From the NCBI GenBank assembly GCA_051008735.1, contig JBPCXH010000022.1, positions 1-6,608 on the forward strand: 6,608 bases of DNA, in the 5' to 3' direction. The stretch's first letter is position 1; every line of letters begins with the position of its first letter. The notes under the pieces were generated by a model that did no database searches, was not told the DNA's origin, and was given only the letters and a program-made list of their open reading frames with translations. Below, piece after piece: positions 1 through 5,870 of the stretch. Both the position numbers and the translations under genes were made by a program. This DNA is from J054 sp051008735 (lineage in GTDB: Bacteria; Pseudomonadota; Gammaproteobacteria; Steroidobacterales; GCA-2729495).

Positions 1-2
1 TC

Positions 3-1790
3 CACGCCATCGATGCTGCCAGCGGAGAATTGTTGTGGCGTCACGATCCGCAGGTCTCGCGCGAGTGGGTGGCGGCCCATGCCTGTTGCGATGCAGTCAG
101 CCGTGGCGTCGCGGTCTGGCAGGGCAAGGTCATTGCCGCGACCCTTGATGGACGCCTGCTGGCCCTGGATGCGCAGACCGGCGAACTGCTGTGGTCGGTG
201 TTAACCATCAATAAAGAGAAGCCTTACACGATCACAGGTGCGCCGCGCGTGGTTAAGGGCAGGGTGATTATCGGCAATTCCGGGGCGGACTACGGCGTGC
301 GCGGTTATGTGTCGGCCTTTAATGCTGATAGCGGCGAACTGGTCTGGCGGTTTTATACCGTGCCCGGTGATCCTGCACTCCCGCAGGAGAGCGCTGAGCT
401 CGATATGGCGCTGAAAACCTGGAACGGCGACGAGTGGCACAAAACCGGTGGCGGCGGCACCGTCTGGAATTCCATGGCCTTCGATCCTGAACTGGATTTA
501 CTGTATTTCGGGGTCGGCAACGGCACGCCGTGGAGTCGCGAGCTGCGTAGCCCGGGCGGGGGCGACAATTTGTTCCTGTCGTCAGTGATTGCGGTGAGAC
601 CCGATACGGGCGAGTACGTGTGGCATTACCAGACGACACCGGGCGAATCCTGGAATTACTCAGCGGTGGAGTCCATGGTGCTCACCGAACTGAAGGTCGA
701 TGGTGAATTACGCCAGGTTCTGATCCAGGCGCCCAAAAACGGTTTCTTTTATGTGCTGGATCGCACCAGCGGCGAGCTGATCTCGGCCGAGAAATATATT
801 CCGCTGAACTGGGCCAGCCACGTGGACCTGGCCACCGGCCGCCCGGTGGAATACCCCTTTGCTCATTATCAGGACCAGGGCCGGCTGATTATTCCCGGTC
901 CCTCCGGTGGCCACAGCTGGCATCCCATGGCCTACAGTCCGTTGACGGGGCTGGCTTATATCCCGGCCCTGAACGTGCCGGGCTATTACAACCATGACGG
1001 CGGTTACGCCTACAAGCCGGGCTTTCAGAACACGGGTATTGAAGAAGGTGTGAGTGATTTTCGCGCCCTGAACCCCAAAGGTGAGCGGGAAAAAATTAGC
1101 TTTGGCGTGCAGTTGTTAGCCTGGGATCCGCAAACCCAGACCGAAGGCTGGCGGGTAGAGCACGAAGATCTTGGCGGCGGCATCCTGGCCACGGCGGGTA
1201 ACCTGGTGTTCCAGGGACTGGGCACGGGTGAGTTTGTGGCTTACACCGCTGATGTGGGCGAAAAGCGTTGGGGTTTTAAAAGTGGCACCTCAGTGATGGC
1301 CGGCCCGGTGAGCTTCGCGGTTGACGGTGAGCAATACGTGGCGGTGCTCGCCGGTCGGGGCGGCGGTGCCGGGCTGGTGGGTGGGCCCATGGCCCGCGCC
1401 TGGCAGGGCGTCGTCAATGAAAACCGTGTGCTGGCATTCAAGCTGGGTGCTAATGCAAGCTTGCCCCCACCTCGCAGGCTCGAACGAAGCATCGAGCTTA
1501 GCGCGGAGTTGCGCGCGTTCGCGGCGGACAAAGCTCTCGTTGCGCAGGGTAAAAAGTCCTACGAGCAATATTGTTATATGTGTCATGGACTCGACGCCCT
1601 GGCCGGTGGCGTCATCCCTGATCTTCGCTACGCCAGCGCACAGACCTTTGCCGAGTGGAACGGCATCGTGATCGGGGGCAGTCGCGCCGATCGGGGCATG
1701 CGTTCTTTTGCCGAGGTGCTCAGTGCCGGCGATGCCCAGGCCATCCGGGCCTATGTGATTTCACGGGCAAGTCGGCTATCCCGGGATTGA
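3..1790 (+). CDS. PQQ-dependent quinohemoprotein alcohol dehydrogenase, 5'-truncated by the window edge
   Basis: Periplasmic oxidation of an alcohol to an aldehyde with PQQ and calcium or a lanthanide, passing electrons through a C-terminal heme c. The frame is open from position 3, so the true start and signal peptide lie left of the window; roughly 100 residues of a family length near 700 are missing. Counting residues from the TTG at 30: a vicinal Cys pair C19-C20 in ACCDAV, typical of the PQQ pocket; beta-propeller blade motifs of the type LDAQTGELLW; GNSGADYGVRG with D87 where the family usually has a calcium-binding Glu; GVGNGTPW with N164, the expected Asn ligand; and WNY with N209 where the catalytic Asp is usually found. 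APKNGFFYVLDR and the later GHSWHPM are family hallmarks. The cytochrome c tail carries CYMCH at 515-519 (1572-1586) and the likely axial Met557 in RGM. Family assignment is firm. Substrate is unknown, and the two active-site changes make activity uncertain. Confidence 0.93.
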   Translation, partial: HAIDAASGELLWRHDPQVSREWVAAHACCDAVSRGVAVWQGKVIAATLDGRLLALDAQTGELLWSVLTINKEKPYTITGAPRVVKGRVIIGNSGADYGVRGYVSAFNADSGELVWRFYTVPGDPALPQESAELDMALKTWNGDEWHKTGGGGTVWNSMAFDPELDLLYFGVGNGTPWSRELRSPGGGDNLFLSSVIAVRPDTGEYVWHYQTTPGESWNYSAVESMVLTELKVDGELRQVLIQAPKNGFFYVLDRTSGELISAEKYIPLNWASHVDLATGRPVEYPFAHYQDQGRLIIPGPSGGHSWHPMAYSPLTGLAYIPALNVPGYYNHDGGYAYKPGFQNTGIEEGVSDFRALNPKGEREKISFGVQLLAWDPQTQTEGWRVEHEDLGGGILATAGNLVFQGLGTGEFVAYTADVGEKRWGFKSGTSVMAGPVSFAVDGEQYVAVLAGRGGGAGLVGGPMARAWQGVVNENRVLAFKLGANASLPPPRRLERSIELSAELRAFAADKALVAQGKKSYEQYCYMCHGLDALAGGVIPDLRYASAQTFAEWNGIVIGGSRADRGMRSFAEVLSAGDAQAIRAYVISRASRLSRD

Positions 1791-1839
1791 GCCGGTCCGG
1801 CCCGGTCGGTCCGGAGTCACCAGGCCGTCTGTTCTAAAG

Positions 1840-1855
1840 TCGTCGAATAGGGCGG
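1840..1855 (+). promoter_or_regulatory. Putative HipB operator site A
   Basis: TCGTC-GAATAG-GGCGG. The left half matches the array consensus TCGNC-N6-GNCGA; the right half differs at its last base. The extended context, AAGTC before and AAAG after, is shared with site C. It lies about 42 bp upstream of the -35 element, a position suited to cooperative binding with site B, whose start is exactly 40 bp downstream. Confidence 0.45.
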
Positions 1856-1879
1856 GAAAGATCGTCTTCATGCCGTAAC

Positions 1880-1895
1880 TCGCAATAAGTGACGA
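1880..1895 (+). promoter_or_regulatory. Putative HipB operator site B
   Basis: TCGCA-ATAAGT-GACGA, one mismatch from the array consensus (last base of the left half). It abuts the -35 box at 1897. Its extended context (1877-1898) matches that of site D at 17 of 22 positions, including the ATAAG spacer. Confidence 0.5.
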
Positions 1896-1896
1896 G

Positions 1897-1925
1897 TTGA
1901 CTGGGCGTTTCAAGTGGGTTATAAG
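1897..1925 (+). promoter_or_regulatory. Sigma70-type promoter of hipBA
   Basis: The -35 element TTGACT (1897-1902) matches the consensus at 5 of 6 positions. A 17-nt spacer separates it from the -10 element TATAAG (1920-1925), also 5 of 6. Transcription should start near 1932, giving a leader of about 55 nt before the hipB ATG at 1987. Dyad B ends one base before the -35 box and dyad C begins one base after the -10 box, so a bound repressor would compete directly with RNA polymerase. Confidence 0.7.
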
Positions 1926-1941
1926 TCGTCATATTCGACGA
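1926..1941 (+). promoter_or_regulatory. Putative HipB operator site C
   Basis: TCGTC-ATATTC-GACGA, a perfect 5-bp dyad with a 6-bp spacer. It starts right after the -10 box and covers the expected transcription start, the best position in the array for direct repression. Confidence 0.6.
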
Positions 1942-1965
1942 AAAAGTGCCTTATTCTCTATTAAT

Positions 1966-1981
1966 TCGCCATAAGAGGCGA
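1966..1981 (+). promoter_or_regulatory. Putative HipB operator site D, overlapping the hipB Shine-Dalgarno
   Basis: TCGCC-ATAAGA-GGCGA, a perfect 5-bp dyad with the same 6-bp spacer as site C and starting exactly 40 bp after it. The ribosome binding sequence AAGAGG (1973-1978, 8 nt before the ATG at 1987) lies in the spacer and right arm. The same sequence could act as a DNA operator or, in the mRNA, as a small hairpin that partly hides the ribosome binding site. Confidence 0.55.
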
Positions 1982-1986
1982 TTTCT

Positions 1987-2340
1987 ATGCAGATCACAGA
2001 CTTATTGACCGACGACGGCATTTTGACGGAACTGGGTGAGCGTCTGGCTCGCAGCCGCATCGACCGGCAACTGACCCAGGCCCAGCTGGCCGAGCAGGCC
2101 GGCATCGGCAAGCGAACGGTCGAACGCATGGAGGCGGGTGCTTCGGCCCAGCTCGCCAGCGTGATTCGGGTGCTGCGGGTACTCGGTTTGCTGACTCAGC
2201 TCGATCAGTTGCTGCCGCCGGCCGGGCCTCGGCCCCTCGACTACCTGGAGCGCGAGGGCAAGCCGCGTCAACGCGCCTCATCCGGTCGCCGTTCAGGACA
2301 GGTTTCAGACAAGCCCTGGACCTGGGATCAAGACGCGTGA
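1987..2340 (+). CDS. hipB: HipB-like antitoxin, XRE-family DNA-binding protein
   Basis: Antitoxin of a type II toxin-antitoxin pair, expected to bind HipA, neutralise it and autorepress the operon. The 117-residue product has a Cro/cI-type helix-turn-helix core at about residues 16-72, with the recognition segment TQAQLAEQAGIGKRTVERME at 30-49. From residue 80 it continues into a Pro- and Arg-rich, probably disordered tail that ends with W111 and W113. As I recall it, E. coli HipB is shorter (88 residues) and ends in a single Trp that contacts HipA, so the Trp-rich end here may do the same. The start is supported by AAGAGG 8 nt upstream. The stop TGA (2338-2340) overlaps the hipA GTG. Family and pairing with hipA are firm; the tail function is inference. 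Confidence 0.9.
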   Translation: MQITDLLTDDGILTELGERLARSRIDRQLTQAQLAEQAGIGKRTVERMEAGASAQLASVIRVLRVLGLLTQLDQLLPPAGPRPLDYLEREGKPRQRASSGRRSGQVSDKPWTWDQDA

Positions 2341-3638
2341 CTACGGTTGCTGAAGTCCAGTTATGGGGGCGACGCATCGGCGCTGTGTCCCTGGCCCCGG
2401 GTGCCGAGGTGGCGGAGTTTGAGTACGCATCGGCCTTTGCCAACAGCGGCATCGAGGTCGCCCCCTTGATGATGCCGCTGTCGGCCAGTCTTTTTCGTTT
2501 TCCTGAACTGGCACGTGCGAGCTTTCACGGTCTGCCGGGGCTGTTGGCGGATTCCCTGCCGGATAAATTCGGCAACGCACTGATTGATGCCTGGCTCGCC
2601 ACGCAGGGACGTGAGCCCCAATCCTTTAATGCCGTGGAGCGGCTGTGTTACATCGGCGAGCGCGGCATCGGTGCGCTGGAATATTTACCGGCGACCGGTC
2701 CCCGGGACGAAGCGAGCCCCATTGAGATCGAGCAGCTGGTGGCACTGGCTTCTGATGTACTGACCCGCCGCAATGAACTGCAGACTTCCTTCGACCAACA
2801 GGCACGTGCCCGCGCCCTGACTGACATTCTGCAGGTGGGTACCTCGGCCGGTGGCGCCCGGGCCAAGGCCGTGGTGGCCTGGAACCCGGCCAGCAACGAA
2901 GTTCGTTCCGGGCAGTTACCCGCCGAACAGGGTTTCGAGCACTGGTTACTCAAGTTTGACGGCGTGAGCGGGAACAAAGATAAAGAGCTGGAAGACCCCC
3001 TTGGCTACGGCGCTATCGAGTACGCCTATTACCAGATGGCGACGGCCTGTGGCATTCACATGGAGGAATGTCGCTTGCTCGAAGAAAACGGCCGCCGGCA
3101 TTTCATGACCCGCCGCTTCGATCGCCGGGCCGACGGACGTAAGCTGCACATGCAATCCCTGGCGGCCCTGGCGCACTACGATTTCAACCTGGCCGGGGCT
3201 TATTCCTATGAGCAGGCCTTGCTGGTCATGCGCAAGCTGAAGCTGCCGATGGCGCAGCTGGAAGAACAGTTCCGCCGCATGGTGTTCAACCTCGTCGCTC
3301 GTAACCAGGACGATCACGTCAAAAATATCGCTTTTCTGATGGATAAAGACGGTCGCTGGTTTTTGTCACCGGCTTATGACATGACGTACAGCTACAACCC
3401 GGAGGGTCTGTGGACGGCATCCCACCAGATGAGTGTCAATGGCAAGCGGGATAATTTCAGTCTGGCGGACCTGAATGCCTGTGCGAAAGCCGGCACCCTG
3501 AAACGGGGGCGGGCGGAGACGATTCTTGAAGAGGTGCAGGCGCAGGTCGCGCGCTGGCCGGAGTACGCGGCCGCAGCCGGTGTATCCGCCGCGACGGCGG
3601 CCCGGATCGAGCGCGCGCTGAGATTGCAGATTCACTGA
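2337..3638 (+). CDS. hipA: HipA-family serine/threonine kinase toxin
   Basis: Toxin of the pair. E. coli HipA phosphorylates glutamyl-tRNA synthetase, halting translation and promoting persistence; the target of this homologue cannot be told from sequence. The 433-residue length fits the family. An N-terminal HipA-N domain is followed by the conserved stretch GLPGLLADSLPDKFGN (65-80). The kinase part shows TSAGGARAK (169-177), equivalent to the E. coli loop with the autophosphorylated Ser150, which makes S170 the candidate here. The catalytic segment is RNQDDHVKN (322-330), with D325 and N330 matching E. coli D309 and N314. SPAYDM places D348 at the Mg-binding Asp332. All key kinase residues are present, so the toxin is probably active. 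The start is GTG inside GTGA, overlapping hipB by 4 nt with no clear Shine-Dalgarno. This points to translational coupling, which would keep toxin below antitoxin. Confidence 0.93.
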   Translation: MTTVAEVQLWGRRIGAVSLAPGAEVAEFEYASAFANSGIEVAPLMMPLSASLFRFPELARASFHGLPGLLADSLPDKFGNALIDAWLATQGREPQSFNAVERLCYIGERGIGALEYLPATGPRDEASPIEIEQLVALASDVLTRRNELQTSFDQQARARALTDILQVGTSAGGARAKAVVAWNPASNEVRSGQLPAEQGFEHWLLKFDGVSGNKDKELEDPLGYGAIEYAYYQMATACGIHMEECRLLEENGRRHFMTRRFDRRADGRKLHMQSLAALAHYDFNLAGAYSYEQALLVMRKLKLPMAQLEEQFRRMVFNLVARNQDDHVKNIAFLMDKDGRWFLSPAYDMTYSYNPEGLWTASHQMSVNGKRDNFSLADLNACAKAGTLKRGRAETILEEVQAQVARWPEYAAAAGVSAATAARIERALRLQIH

Positions 3639-3647
3639 GGCCTGGCC

Positions 3648-3729
3648 GGTGCAATGCGATTACCTGACGGGCAGATGGGGTTGCCTGTCCCGGGCGGGTC
3701 TGTCATTGCACCTAGAATCAGACCCGTCA
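3648..3729. repeat. Interlocking inverted repeats downstream of hipA
   Basis: Four inverted repeats fall within about 80 bp. GGTGCAATG (3648-3656) pairs with CATTGCACC (3704-3712), 9 of 9. GACGGGCA (3666-3673) pairs with TGCCTGTC (3682-3689), with one G-U. CGGGTCT (3695-3701) pairs with AGACCCG (3720-3726). TGACGGG (3665-3671) pairs with CCCGTCA (3723-3729). The first two can nest into one hairpin; the last two compete with them. No T-run follows the main stem, so it is not an ordinary intrinsic terminator. It could be a protein-binding dyad, an RNA switch or a transcript-end structure. Confidence 0.5.
3713..3718 (+). promoter_or_regulatory. Possible -10 element for the enolase-superfamily gene
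   Basis: TAGAAT matches the sigma70 -10 consensus at 5 of 6 positions and follows directly after the 9-bp inverted-repeat arm at 3704-3712. No acceptable -35 hexamer lies 16-18 nt upstream (the sequence there is CCGGGC-like), so any promoter here would need an activator. The alternative is read-through from hipBA. Confidence 0.25.
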
Positions 3730-3767
3730 CGCCTTAATCCGTCCACGAACCGGAGGCTGCAGCTGTC

Positions 3768-5012
3768 ATGAATCGCCGCGACCTGTTAAGAGCCGGTATT
3801 TCCCTGGCCCTGGCCGGTGGACCCACCCTGGCAGCGGCCGGTGCCCATGTCCGGCCCGGCAAGGCACCGCCCGTGCCGGCCCCCGGGCCCAATCCGCTGA
3901 TCATCAAAGACATCGAGATTTTCTGGCTGCACGACGGCACCAAAATGGGCGAGGTTTTTCCGCGGCTGTTTGTGCGCGTGTACACCGAACAAGGCGTGGT
4001 GGGCGAGGCCTACACATTTTTCTGGCACAGCTGGGACAAGGTGCCCGCGCTGATTAACAACGGCATCACCCCGCTGCTCAAGGGCATGGATGCCATGCAG
4101 GTGGAGCGCTGCTGGCAGCGCGCGTGGCGGGTACTGGATCGCGAGTTTGCCGGTGGCGTGGGCAGTTCCGTCATGCCCCAGTTTGCCCGGGCCCTGGCGG
4201 CAGTGGATGCGGCCGTCTGGGATGCGGTGGGCAAGGCCCTGGACGCACCCTGCTACAAGATGTGGGGGGCTTACAGTAACGAATTGCCGGTGGTGACTTT
4301 CGACCAGCGTTATCGTCATCCCGGTCCGAAGTACGACCCGGTGCGCTTCGCCAGGCGCATGGAAAAAGTTCGCGAGATGGGCTTTGCCGGCGTAAAACTC
4401 AAGCCGGGTCGCCCGCCCTTTACTCCGTCCCAGGACGCCGAGTGGGTCCGGGGTGCCCGCGAGGCCGTGGGTCCGGATTTCATGCTGCAGGCCGATGCCA
4501 ATACCCGCTGGACCGTGGCCGAAGCGGTGGAGTTTGGCCGGGGTGTGCAGGATATCGATCTGCGCTGGCTGGAAGAGCCGTGTCGCACCCGCCGCGATAT
4601 TGCTGCCGTGCGCGCGGCCACGGGTCTGCCCATTTGCGCCGGGCAGTCCGAACTGGAACCCGAGGGAGCGCGATACCTGATGACGGACCGCGCCATTGAT
4701 ATCTGCAATTACGACCCCGGTTACGCTTGCGGGCCCACAGCCTGGCGCAAGGTCTACGGCATGGCGCAGTCCTTCGGCGTGGAGATGTCTGTGCACCAGC
4801 AGCCCCAGGTGGCCGGACACCTGATGGCCGCCACACCCGACGGCGTGAAGCACGGTATCGAGGTGTACATGCGCGACATGGATCCTTTCTTCTACGAGAT
4901 GATCGAGAATCAGGGTGCTATTGTCGATGGCATCTACACCCTGCCCGAAGGACCGGGTTTTGGCTTTGTTTATGACCCGAAGCAGGTGAAGAAGTACCGA
5001 CACGAGGTTTAG
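3768..5012 (+). CDS. Tat-exported enolase-superfamily enzyme, mandelate racemase group
   Basis: Members abstract the proton next to a carboxylate and stabilise the Mg-bound enolate, giving racemases and sugar-acid dehydratases. The 414-residue protein begins MNRRDLLRAG, a twin-arginine motif (R3, R4), then a hydrophobic stretch and Ala-rich cleavage sites near 24-26, so export folded to the periplasm is expected. Catalytic features: KLK at 210-212 (K212 corresponds to the MR Lys166 base); D243 and E269 as metal ligands in LQADAN and WLEEP; AGQSE at 291-295; and D316 with H343, whose 27-residue spacing equals that of the MR Asp270-His297 dyad. E365 in GIEVYM probably corresponds to MR Glu317. 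The third metal ligand is unusual: GQSE replaces the common GE, so E295 or Q293 must serve. GGAGG at 3752-3756, 11 nt before the ATG, supports the start. The substrate is unknown; a sugar-acid dehydratase is my best guess. Confidence 0.88.
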   Translation: MNRRDLLRAGISLALAGGPTLAAAGAHVRPGKAPPVPAPGPNPLIIKDIEIFWLHDGTKMGEVFPRLFVRVYTEQGVVGEAYTFFWHSWDKVPALINNGITPLLKGMDAMQVERCWQRAWRVLDREFAGGVGSSVMPQFARALAAVDAAVWDAVGKALDAPCYKMWGAYSNELPVVTFDQRYRHPGPKYDPVRFARRMEKVREMGFAGVKLKPGRPPFTPSQDAEWVRGAREAVGPDFMLQADANTRWTVAEAVEFGRGVQDIDLRWLEEPCRTRRDIAAVRAATGLPICAGQSELEPEGARYLMTDRAIDICNYDPGYACGPTAWRKVYGMAQSFGVEMSVHQQPQVAGHLMAATPDGVKHGIEVYMRDMDPFFYEMIENQGAIVDGIYTLPEGPGFGFVYDPKQVKKYRHEV

Positions 5013-5087
5013 TCAGGCCCGGCGTTCCTGTCGTCCGTTGCCCGGGTCTGCGCCAGAAAAATTCAGCGATTTACCAAGGACTTTTGC
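5013..5087 (+). promoter_or_regulatory. Short spacer with nuclease ribosome binding site
   Basis: The 75-bp gap between the enolase-superfamily gene and the nuclease gene has no clear terminator or promoter. A 5-bp repeat, CCCGG (5018-5022) with CCGGG (5042-5046), could form only a weak stem and lacks a T-run. AAGGA at 5076-5080 lies 7 nt before the ATG at 5088 and fixes that start. Co-transcription of the two genes is plausible. Confidence 0.5.
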
Positions 5088-5867
5088 ATGTCACGTTTTT
5101 ATAACCCTCACCGCAGCCGCAACAAGTACCAGCCCGGCAGCCCCAAGCCCTTCAATCTCAGCCGCTCGAAAATCGACCTGTTTATCGAATGTCCGCGCTG
5201 CTTTTACATCGACCGGCGCCTGGGGACGGGGCGACCACCGGGTTATCCCTTTAATTTGAACAGTGCGGTAGATCGATTGCTCAAGGCCGAGTTCGACGTG
5301 CATCGAGTCAAGGGGGAGCAACATCCTCTGCAGAAGGAGTACGGCATTGATGCCCGGCCTATTGCCCACGAACAGTTGGATGAGTGGCGGGAAAACTTCA
5401 AGGGTGTGCAGTTTCTGCACCGGGCCACCAATTTCCGTATCAGTGGCGCGATTGATGACTTATGGCTCAATGAGCAGGAAGAGTTTGTGGTCGTGGACTA
5501 CAAGGCGACTTCCAAAGGTGAGCCTATTACGGCGCTGGATCAGGACTGGCAATCGGGTTACAAGCGCCAGATGGAGGTTTACCAGTGGCTGCTGCGTCAG
5601 AACGGGTTCACGGTGTCCGACACGGGCTATTTCGTGTATTGCAACGGCAAGGCTGATTTGGAGGCCTTTGATGGCAAGCTGGAGTTTGAAGTCACTCTGA
5701 TTACTTACGCGGGTAAAGACGACTGGATCGAGCCCACCCTCACGCTGATCAAGGATTGCCTGCAGCTTGATGAGGTGCCCGCCGCCGGGCCTGAATGCGA
5801 CTACTGCGCTTATTTCGACGCGCGCGGCGAAGCGGTGGCCCCCCCGCGGCAGGGTTCTTTGTTGTGA
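5088..5867 (+). CDS. Stand-alone PD-(D/E)XK nuclease, RecB/Cas4-like, probable Fe-S protein
   Basis: A predicted metal-dependent DNA nuclease of 259 residues, not part of a RecB helicase and with no cas genes or CRISPR array nearby. The nuclease core is visible: GAIDDLW with D123/D124, then VVDYKATS with D137 and K139 forming the D-x-K pair, and QMEVY with Q161 and Y165 forming the Q-x3-Y motif of the RecB/AddB/Cas4 branch. Four cysteines frame the core: C35-x2-C38 in ECPRCFY, and C237-x2-C240 in ECDYCAYF. In Cas4 and AddB four cysteines bracketing the nuclease bind a 4Fe-4S cluster, but usually as one N-terminal and three C-terminal; here the split is two and two. The motif string SRSKIDLFIECPRCFYIDRRL resembles a conserved family of small stand-alone proteins of unknown role. 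The physiological substrate and partners are unknown. The gene converges on the next one. Confidence 0.85.
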   Translation: MSRFYNPHRSRNKYQPGSPKPFNLSRSKIDLFIECPRCFYIDRRLGTGRPPGYPFNLNSAVDRLLKAEFDVHRVKGEQHPLQKEYGIDARPIAHEQLDEWRENFKGVQFLHRATNFRISGAIDDLWLNEQEEFVVVDYKATSKGEPITALDQDWQSGYKRQMEVYQWLLRQNGFTVSDTGYFVYCNGKADLEAFDGKLEFEVTLITYAGKDDWIEPTLTLIKDCLQLDEVPAAGPECDYCAYFDARGEAVAPPRQGSLL

Positions 5868-5870
5868 GGT

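Larger units (their letters stand above)
1791..1986 (+). promoter_or_regulatory. Control region between the dehydrogenase and hipB
   Basis: This segment is visibly richer in A+T than the genes on either side. It carries a sigma70-type promoter, four similar dyads (annotated separately) and the hipB ribosome binding site. Just after the dehydrogenase stop, an 8-bp word CGGTCCGG occurs twice (1793-1800, 1807-1814). A weak 5-bp stem, CGGCC at 1798-1802 with GGCCG at 1823-1827, is followed by a few T residues. I do not regard it as a convincing terminator, so read-through from the dehydrogenase into hipBA cannot be excluded. Confidence 0.75.

Noticed and set aside
1798..1832. Terminator of the dehydrogenase gene
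   Set aside because: Only a 5-bp stem with a 20-nt loop and a broken T-run (TCTGTTCT) is seen, too weak to annotate.
1994..2452. Minus-strand open frame antisense to hipB and the hipA start
   Set aside because: The product is Arg/Pro/Ala-rich and shows no known motif. It runs through two well-supported, overlapping genes.
3648..3712. Intrinsic terminator of hipBA
   Set aside because: The 9-bp stem has a 47-nt enclosed segment and is followed by TAGAATC, not a T-run, so the standard signature is missing.
3786..5003. A 405-codon open frame on the minus strand opposite the enolase-superfamily gene
   Set aside because: Its length comes from the high GC content and codon pattern of the real gene. 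The translation shows no recognisable domain, while the plus-strand product has a complete set of catalytic residues.
5088..5867. A Cas4 gene of a CRISPR-Cas system
   Set aside because: No other cas genes and no repeat-spacer array occur in the window, and the cysteine layout differs from typical Cas4. It is annotated as a stand-alone nuclease.
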